From the NCBI GenBank assembly GCA_964194555.1, contig CAXMMT010000085.1, positions 1 through 34,305 of the forward strand: DNA of 34,305 bases, read 5' to 3'. How positions within the stretch are numbered: position 1 is the first letter of the stretch; every line of letters begins with the position of its first letter. The stretch is from SZUA-217 sp964194555 (GTDB lineage Bacteria; Actinomycetota; Acidimicrobiia; Spongiisociales; ZC4RG35). Of the stretch, positions 29,132 to 34,305 are shown piece by piece. The notes below the pieces were generated by a model. It made no database searches and was not told where the DNA came from. It saw only the letters and a program-made list of their open reading frames with translations. Made by a program: the position numbers and the translations under genes.

Positions 29132-29824
29132 ATGCCAGGACCCAGGTCAGACGGAACGACACCAACACACGCTGAGCGAGGCAAGGCCCGCTCGGTCTTC
29201 AACAGACTCCTCGATCGATATCCGGAGAGCCGTACCGCTTTGGATTATGAGAAAGCGTGGCAGCTATTGGTCGTGACGGTGCTGTCTGCCCAGACCACGG
29301 ATGAAAACGTCAACAAGGTGGCTCCGGCTCTCTTTCAGCGTTATTCGAGTACCGCCGAGTTGGCCGACGCCAGACCGGAAGACGTGGAAAAGATTGTGTT
29401 TTCGACTGGCTTCTATCGACAGAAGACCAGGTCGATCATCAGGCTGGCCCAGGATCTCGAAGACCTCCACGACGGGGAGGTGCCGGCCGACATCGACGAG
29501 CTGGTCAAGTTGAGGGGTGTCGGCCGCAAGACTGCCTCGGTGGTGCTCGCCGAGGTTTGGGATGTGCCGGCGATCGCCGTCGATACTCACGTCAAGCGGG
29601 TGTCCGGTCGTCTCGGCCTCACCCAAGAGACCGACCCCGAGAGGATCGAAGAAGACCTCAAGGCCCTCTACCCGAGAGACACCTGGTCCGGTCTCTCGAT
29701 GCGATTCATCCAGTTTGGTCGTGACGTGTGCGACGCCCGACGCCCCAGATGCGGGTCGTGCGAGTTGTTCAAATTCTGTGAGTGGCCCGAGCGATTCGAG
29801 GCGGCGGGTAACAGCACACTGTGA
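29132..29824 (+). CDS. nth: Endonuclease III (DNA glycosylase/AP lyase)
   Basis: Base-excision repair enzyme that removes oxidised pyrimidines and cleaves abasic sites. It has 230 residues. The helix-hairpin-helix is LRGVGRKTASVVL with catalytic lysine K133, followed by VDTHVKRVSGRLGL with catalytic aspartate D151. A C-terminal 4Fe-4S cluster loop has the exact spacing CX6CX2CX5C (CDARRPRCGSCELFKFC). The ATG at 29132 is preferred because of the upstream -10-like box; an ATG at 29123 would add three residues. The stop overlaps the GTG of the MATE gene. Confidence 0.94.
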   Translation: MPGPRSDGTTPTHAERGKARSVFNRLLDRYPESRTALDYEKAWQLLVVTVLSAQTTDENVNKVAPALFQRYSSTAELADARPEDVEKIVFSTGFYRQKTRSIIRLAQDLEDLHDGEVPADIDELVKLRGVGRKTASVVLAEVWDVPAIAVDTHVKRVSGRLGLTQETDPERIEEDLKALYPRDTWSGLSMRFIQFGRDVCDARRPRCGSCELFKFCEWPERFEAAGNSTL

Positions 29825-31128
29825 CGCTACGTTTGACCAAGACCGACAGGGCGATTCTCGGTCTGGCGATTCCGGCGCTGGGAGCGTTGGCGATCGATCC
29901 ACTTCTGACTCTGGCCGACACCGCGTTCGTAGCGCAGTTGGGCACCACCGAACTGGCGGCGCTGGGTGTCGACACGGCCATCCTCGGGTTCGCATTCTTC
30001 GCCTTCAACTTTCTGGCGTATGTGACCACGCCACTCGTCGCCAGAGCACTCGGTAGAGGCCGACGGGACGAGGCGAGGCGGTGGGTGGGAGACGCTCTTC
30101 TCCTGGCGGTGGGTCTCGGTGTGATGGTGACACTGGTCGTGTTGGTGGCTGCTCCGCTGTTCGTCGAGTTGATGGGAGCAACCCCCGATGTCGCGGAGCC
30201 TGCCGTCAGCTATCTGAGGATCAGGGCGCTCGCCACGCCGGCGGTTCTGATCGTCACCACAGGCCACGGTGCATTCCGTGGCCACATGGACACCCGAACG
30301 CCACTTGTGGTCGCAGTAGGAGTGAACGGTCTCAATCTCGTTCTCGATCCGCTGCTGATCTTCACGTTCGGCCTGGGTCTCGAGGGAGCGGCTGTGGCCA
30401 CCGTCATTGCCCAATACGTGGGGGCCGTGTGGTTTCTCTGGCTGATCCTGTCGCGGCGGATGGCGTCCCGGCCGAGGAACTTCAGAGACAGCCTTCCGTC
30501 TCTGCTTGCCCTCGGCCGAAATGGAGCTCTCCTGACAATGAGGACCGGACTGCTCCTGGCGGCTTTCACAGTTGCTGCTTCGACAGCTACCCGTCAGAGC
30601 GCCGAGGCAATAGCGGCTCATCAGTTGGTGGCCCAGATTTTTCTGCTTTCGGCGATGCTGGCTGATTCCCTTGCGATCGCGGCCCAGGCGATGGTGGGGG
30701 AGACGGCAGGTCAGGGTGAGATCGGCCCCCTGCATGCACTATCCAAACGTCTGGTGTTCTGGGGTGCTGTCGCCGGTCTGGCTCTGGCGGCGTTCGTCGC
30801 TGTCGGCCGATACGGGCTCGCCCTGCTGGCGAGTGCGCCTGAGGTGGCAGATCTCACCATCGAGGCCGGTGGCATCGCCGCTGTAATGGAACCGGTTGCC
30901 GCCCTGGTATTCGTTGCCGACGGAATCTTTCTCGGCTTGCTTGCCTTTGGGACGATGGTGATCTCGACCGGGGCAGGAGCAGTCGCCGGGATCGGCCTGA
31001 TGGTCTTCACCCCTATGGGAGACAGTCTCACCGGAGTGTGGTGGGCGCTTGGCGTGATGATGGTCGTCCGCGGTTTGGTTTTTATCCTGACCTATCGGCG
31101 GTCGGCTGAGATTGCCGTCAGATCCTGA
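29821..31128 (+). CDS. MATE family efflux transporter (DinF-like)
   Basis: Multidrug and toxin extrusion-type cation-coupled exporter, or a MOP-superfamily relative; substrate unknown. It has 435 residues and 12 predicted membrane helices. The N-terminal half has IPALGALAIDPLLTLADTAF with the DinF-type DT in helix 1-2, and GATPDVAEPAVSYLRIRAL followed by GAFRGHMDTRTPL, typical of DinF-like proteins. The second half repeats the fold. The GTG start overlaps the nth stop (GTGA), so the two are coupled. The last 37 nt overlap the 3' end of the convergent MFS gene. Confidence 0.9.
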   Translation: MTLRLTKTDRAILGLAIPALGALAIDPLLTLADTAFVAQLGTTELAALGVDTAILGFAFFAFNFLAYVTTPLVARALGRGRRDEARRWVGDALLLAVGLGVMVTLVVLVAAPLFVELMGATPDVAEPAVSYLRIRALATPAVLIVTTGHGAFRGHMDTRTPLVVAVGVNGLNLVLDPLLIFTFGLGLEGAAVATVIAQYVGAVWFLWLILSRRMASRPRNFRDSLPSLLALGRNGALLTMRTGLLLAAFTVAASTATRQSAEAIAAHQLVAQIFLLSAMLADSLAIAAQAMVGETAGQGEIGPLHALSKRLVFWGAVAGLALAAFVAVGRYGLALLASAPEVADLTIEAGGIAAVMEPVAALVFVADGIFLGLLAFGTMVISTGAGAVAGIGLMVFTPMGDSLTGVWWALGVMMVVRGLVFILTYRRSAEIAVRS

Positions 31129-32336
31129 CCTCGTGTCTCCGGGAGGAGCAGGGTCAGCCCGGCGGCAGCGGCGACGCCGATTCCGAGAATCATGATCGTA
31201 TTGGTGAGCCCGAAGGTGTCGATCGTGTAGATGCCGATTATCAGGCCGAACGCCGACCCGGCAAGGGCGAAGTTGGCCGCCGCGGTGTTGGCGCTCGACC
31301 GAAGGGTCGTCGGGAAGAGCTCAGCACGGTGCGATCCGGCGGCAGGTACGAAAGCGAACGTCCCGAACGCCGAGACCATCACTGCCAGAAGGATGAGAGG
31401 GACCGAAGTCACCGAGTAGAGGGTGATCCCACCTGCCAGCGCCATGAGGAGACTCATCATCGATGTGCTCCGACGTCCCCAGGCGTCGGCGAGATGACCG
31501 CCGACGAAAAAGCCGATACCGCCAAGGGTCCCTCCGACAAGGAGGATGACAACGGTGTTGCCGGTGCTCAACCCCACCTGATTTATGAGCCGTTCTGTTG
31601 AGAATGCCGCACCGACAGCCCCAAACGCCGATGCCAGGAATCCGATGCCGATGACTATCCAGAACCGGGATGCCCATTCGCCGCGGACCAACTCACGCCA
31701 GTGGCCGCCTTCGGGTTGTTCCAGATATACATGGCTCTCCGGGACGTTCTTGACGAGAAACGGCAACAGGAGAAAACCGAGGCCAGTGAGGAGGTGTGGT
31801 ATTCGCCACGCCTCGCCGCCACCGTCGGCGAGTGGCAGCGCCATCAGTGCCATCCCGCTGCCGAGTGAGACGGCGGCGCCATAGAAGGAGATGGCATATG
31901 CCCTGATCCGCAGGCTTGTGCTCTCGGCAAGGAGAACTATGGCGAGCCCAGAAACAGCTGCGGTCCCTGTGCGCAAAACGGCGTGAAAGAACCCGAACTG
32001 CCACGCTTCGCTCACCAAACCGGCAAACGATCCACCAACGACGATCAGGGTTATGGCCCAAAGGAGAGGCTTTCTTCGTCCACGGTGATCACCGAGCCAA
32101 CCGAGCGGCAGGGCAGCAAAAGCTGCCAGCCGGGCGATCCCGAGAAGAAGACTCATCTCCCCCTCGGACAAACCTAAACCGGCCCGGGTGAACGGAAGGG
32201 AAGCGCTTGCCTGTGACTGGGCAAATCCCTGGACTACCCCGGCCACCCATATGACGAAGACGACGCGGCGGTCGTTGCGTGTGAAATGCTCAACGGGCAG
32301 AAGAGGGTCAAGAACCCGACGAATGGCCCGGTGCAT
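31092..32336 (-). CDS. Major facilitator superfamily transporter
   Basis: Polytopic membrane transporter of 414 residues and 12 predicted helices; substrate not deducible. The loop 2-3 motif A is GWLGDHRGRRKPLLW and its second-half counterpart GGHLADAWGRRSTSM. FPTTLRSSANTAAANF in the second half and LLPETRGQDL at the end recall the sugar-transporter/metabolite:H+ symporter group. A short basic cytoplasmic N-terminus precedes helix 1. The ATG at 32336 has a TACGCT box 6 nt upstream. It is divergent from ccdA and convergent with the MATE gene. Confidence 0.88.
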   Translation of the reverse strand: MHRAIRRVLDPLLPVEHFTRNDRRVVFVIWVAGVVQGFAQSQASASLPFTRAGLGLSEGEMSLLLGIARLAAFAALPLGWLGDHRGRRKPLLWAITLIVVGGSFAGLVSEAWQFGFFHAVLRTGTAAVSGLAIVLLAESTSLRIRAYAISFYGAAVSLGSGMALMALPLADGGGEAWRIPHLLTGLGFLLLPFLVKNVPESHVYLEQPEGGHWRELVRGEWASRFWIVIGIGFLASAFGAVGAAFSTERLINQVGLSTGNTVVILLVGGTLGGIGFFVGGHLADAWGRRSTSMMSLLMALAGGITLYSVTSVPLILLAVMVSAFGTFAFVPAAGSHRAELFPTTLRSSANTAAANFALAGSAFGLIIGIYTIDTFGLTNTIMILGIGVAAAAGLTLLLPETRGQDLTAISADRR

Positions 32337-32342
32337 TTAACG

Positions 32343-32348
32343 AGCGTA
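32343..32348 (-). promoter_or_regulatory. Putative -10 element (TACGCT) for a leaderless MFS transcript
   Basis: On the minus strand TACGCT (within TATACGCT) lies 6 nt before the ATG at 32336. It lies in the 63-bp divergent gap with ccdA. No Shine-Dalgarno sequence and no clear -35. Confidence 0.33.
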
Positions 32349-32399
32349 TACCTCGGGTGTGGGAACATTGCGGTGTATCGACCCGTTCACAGGATCACG

Positions 32400-33170
32400 A
32401 TGTTTGAAGGTGTTGGCGAAGCGACCTATCTGATTCAGCTTCTGATTGCATTTGGAGCTGGAATCATCTCGTTTATCTCTCCGTGTGTGCTTCCCTTGTT
32501 GCCTGGCTATCTGTCGATGATGTCGGGCTATTCGGCGGCGCAACTGGAAACCGGTGATGTGTCTCCGCTCCGGATGACCCGGGTCATCCTCATGTTCATC
32601 GCCGGATTCACCGTGGTGTTCGCCGCTCTTGGCGCCGGGGCGACCTTTTTCGGGACCTTCCTCAGACAGAACATCAACACCTTCACCCGAATTTCTGGTT
32701 TGGTGATCATTGCCTTTGGGATCCTGATGGTTGTGATGGCAGTCACCAACAGGGGATTTCTCTCCGTGATGAGCCAGGACAAGCGGGTCCAGGTGAGACC
32801 TTCAAAGCTTGGCAAGTGGGCCCCGCCGGTGATGGGTGTCGCCTTCGGATTCGGGTGGACGCCGTGTATCGGACCGGTCCTCACCGTCATCCTGGCTACT
32901 GCTGCAACCCAGGACACTCTGGGGCGGGGCGTGCTCTTGCTGGTCACCTACTCGCTCGGTCTTGGTGTTCCGTTCCTCCTGGCCGGGTTGGGTATGTTCA
33001 AGTTCTTTGGGCGGCTCAAGCCATATCTGAAGCCGATCAACATCGCGTCAGGAGTGTTCCTGGCCCTGTTCGGGGTGGTGATGCTCACCGGGCGTCTCGG
33101 AGACCTCTCCGCATGGTTCGTCCAGATCTTTGATGCCGTTCCGTTCCTGGAGGACCTAGCCTCCGTGTGA
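32400..33170 (+). CDS. ccdA: CcdA/DsbD-family thiol-disulfide membrane transporter
   Basis: Membrane protein that passes electrons from cytoplasmic thioredoxin to extracytoplasmic thiol proteins, for example in cytochrome c maturation. It has 256 residues and six predicted helices. The two redox cysteines are C29 in SPCVLPLLPGYLS and C156 in GWTPCIGPVL, both in the family's proline-flanked context. The ATG at 32400 has AGGA 5 nt upstream; the longer frame to 32286 overlaps the MFS gene and lacks homology. No ccsA/resB partner follows here, so the recipient protein is unknown. One base separates it from ygfZ. Confidence 0.9.
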   Translation: MFEGVGEATYLIQLLIAFGAGIISFISPCVLPLLPGYLSMMSGYSAAQLETGDVSPLRMTRVILMFIAGFTVVFAALGAGATFFGTFLRQNINTFTRISGLVIIAFGILMVVMAVTNRGFLSVMSQDKRVQVRPSKLGKWAPPVMGVAFGFGWTPCIGPVLTVILATAATQDTLGRGVLLLVTYSLGLGVPFLLAGLGMFKFFGRLKPYLKPINIASGVFLALFGVVMLTGRLGDLSAWFVQIFDAVPFLEDLASV

Positions 33171-33171
33171 A

Positions 33172-33999
33172 GTGACGCACTCCTCATGGCTCGCCCCCGA
33201 GATACCTGACCTCGTCTGGTTTCGGGGCGCCGACACAATCCGGTTCCTCAACGACCTGATCAGTCAGGAGATCGCCGCCGTGGAGCCCGGCCGGGTGAGC
33301 CGTTCGCTTCTTCTCGGCCCCCAAGGAAAACTCGATCACATCCTCTGGGTCCTCAGCGGTGATGACGAAGTGGGGCTTGTCACCGACCAGGGTCGTGGCG
33401 ACGAGTTGGTCACGACGCTCGGCCGTTATCGGATCAGGGTCGACGTCGCTATCGAGAAATCCGAAATGCCTTTGGCAATCGTGGTTGGAGAGACTGATGT
33501 CGAGTCCGGAACCTGGTCCCAGTCTGACGATGGTCTGGAGGCCGACATCTCATGGCCCGGAGTTGCCAGGACCCTGGTGGGAGGAGATCGTCCCGATCTG
33601 GATGAGGGCAACCCCGGTGAATACGAGTCGCTTCGCATTGCCGCAGGCGAGCCACACTGGGGAGTCGATGTCGACGAGAAGACCATTCCCCAGGAGTCGG
33701 GTCTCGTCGGGTCGACGGTTGACTTCACCAAGGGCTGTTATCTGGGACAGGAGCTGGTGGCTCGCATCGACAGCCGTGGCCATGTCAACCGTCATCTTCG
33801 TATCATCGAGATCGAGGGCACCGGTGCAGAACCCGGAGCACCGCTGGAGGCCGGCGACAAGAAGGTCGGCACCCTGACATCGGTTGTCGACTCGGTCGGG
33901 CTTGCCCTGGTAAGACGTGAACTGACCCCGGGCGACTTGGTGTCGGTTGCCGGGCTAGACGCGGTGATTCGAGAGATCCCTCCGAAACCTCAGACATAG
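33172..33999 (+). CDS. ygfZ: YgfZ/GcvT-domain folate-binding protein
   Basis: Tetrahydrofolate-dependent protein of the YgfZ family that supports iron-sulfur cluster enzymes. It has 275 residues. The N-terminal GcvT-like fold starts FRGADTIRFLNDLISQEI and has SLLLGPQGKLDH. The family signature is KGCYLGQELVARIDSRG with the functionally important C189. A short beta-barrel end (KVGTLTSVVDSVGLALVRRE) follows. It starts with GTG 1 nt after the ccdA stop, so the two are probably co-transcribed. Nth, an Fe-S enzyme, lies upstream. Confidence 0.9.
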   Translation: MTHSSWLAPEIPDLVWFRGADTIRFLNDLISQEIAAVEPGRVSRSLLLGPQGKLDHILWVLSGDDEVGLVTDQGRGDELVTTLGRYRIRVDVAIEKSEMPLAIVVGETDVESGTWSQSDDGLEADISWPGVARTLVGGDRPDLDEGNPGEYESLRIAAGEPHWGVDVDEKTIPQESGLVGSTVDFTKGCYLGQELVARIDSRGHVNRHLRIIEIEGTGAEPGAPLEAGDKKVGTLTSVVDSVGLALVRRELTPGDLVSVAGLDAVIREIPPKPQT

Positions 34000-34020
34000 T
34001 TCACCGGCTCTTTACAAATG
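33999..34020 (+). promoter_or_regulatory. Putative PHO-box-like direct repeat upstream of a response regulator
   Basis: GTTCACC at 33999-34005 and CTTTACA at 34010-34016 are imperfect direct repeats spaced exactly 11 bp apart. This is the register of OmpR/PhoB-family operators, and GTTCACC resembles the repeat unit of actinobacterial PHO boxes. It overlaps the ygfZ stop codon by one base and lies about 25 bp before the response-regulator ATG. Only two units are seen and the second is weak. Confidence 0.3.
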
Positions 34021-34039
34021 TGAAGGCAGACTGTGGGGT

Positions 34040-34305
34040 ATGTCAGGTCCCACCAGATCGGTTCTGCTCGTCGAAGACGACGACGCCATCGCCGACATGC
34101 TGAAAGGGTTCTTCGAGCGAGATGGTTATCGGTTCTTGCACGCCCTCACGGGAGAGGAGGCGATCGAGCGGCTACGGATTCGCCCGGTCTCGGCCATCCT
34201 CCTCGACATAAACCTGTCGGGTATCGATGGGATCGAGACATGTCGGAGGATCAGAGAGTTCTCACAAACTCCGGTCCTGATGCTGACCGCACGAGACACC
34301 GAAGT
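34040..34305 (+). CDS. Response regulator receiver domain (probably OmpR/PhoB family), 5' part
   Basis: N-terminal 88 residues of a two-component response regulator, cut by the window end. The receiver domain has the acidic pocket LLVEDDDAIADML, the phosphoacceptor aspartate D56 in ILLDINLSGIDGIE, and the conserved threonine in PVLMLTARDTE. The DNA-binding domain lies outside the window; OmpR/PhoB type is inferred from sequence style and from the 11-bp repeats upstream. The ATG at 34040 is the natural start for the first beta strand; GGGG lies just before it, too close for a normal Shine-Dalgarno sequence. Confidence 0.85.
   Translation, partial: MSGPTRSVLLVEDDDAIADMLKGFFERDGYRFLHALTGEEAIERLRIRPVSAILLDINLSGIDGIETCRRIREFSQTPVLMLTARDTE

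Noticed and set aside
1..34305. CRISPR arrays, tRNA or rRNA genes, phage genes
   Set aside because: I saw no regularly spaced repeats, no tRNA cloverleaf-like sequence and no phage or plasmid genes. The only repeats are the dispersed element and the 22-bp hairpin.

Overview
The window reads as a chromosomal segment of a high-GC actinobacterium. Three features point this way: a division and cell-wall (dcw) cluster that lacks ftsA but continues into pgeF, yggS, sepF, yggT and divIVA; an ileS/lspA/rluD/dnaE neighbourhood like that of mycobacteria; and a paired Get3/ArsA-type ATPase operon lying close to nth. The frequent GTG starts and the lack of Shine-Dalgarno sequences at many promoter-proximal genes also fit. 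An uncultured Acidimicrobiia-like lineage is my best guess, but nothing in the window (no rRNA, for example) proves it.

Region 1 (1-12904, + strand) is the dcw cluster: murE (3' part), mraY, murD, ftsW, murG, murC, murB, ftsQ, ftsZ, pgeF, yggS, sepF, yggT, divIVA. Most junctions are 4-bp ATGA/GTGA overlaps, which suggests translational coupling. The expected murF between murE and mraY is missing. The encoded enzymes take UDP-MurNAc-peptide to lipid II, and FtsW, FtsQ, FtsZ, SepF and DivIVA organise septal and polar growth.

Region 2 (12905-19243) holds a 41-codon YciI-like remnant, ileS on the minus strand, then a DksA/TraR zinc-finger protein, lspA, rluD and a zinc-finger rhomboid protease on the plus strand.

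Region 3 (19336-24129) is dnaE, the replicative polymerase alpha subunit. It is interrupted by a complete 432-residue intein with a LAGLIDADG endonuclease domain.

Region 4 (24126-28708, minus strand) contains a double-domain ThyX-like protein, then a compact operon of a 72-residue protein, two Get3/ArsA-like ATPases and a HAD-IB phosphatase.

Region 5 (28762-34305) contains a small membrane protein, nth, a MATE transporter, an MFS transporter (minus strand), ccdA, ygfZ and the start of an OmpR-type response regulator.

The most unusual feature is a dispersed, non-coding element of about 165 bp with terminal inverted repeats beginning TAGTG. There are three full-size copies (one strongly diverged) and two internally deleted copies of about 50 bp. 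At five element ends the first three bases of the element are the TAG stop codon of the adjoining reading frame (murE, murD, pgeF, ileS and the YciI-like remnant). The flanks suggest insertion at TA within CTAG, as known for IS630-type transposition, so it may be a MITE that targets TAG stop codons because CTAG is rare elsewhere. A second recurring pattern is a TANNNT hexamer 6-9 nt upstream of start codons that lack a Shine-Dalgarno sequence, suggesting leaderless transcripts for about seven genes.
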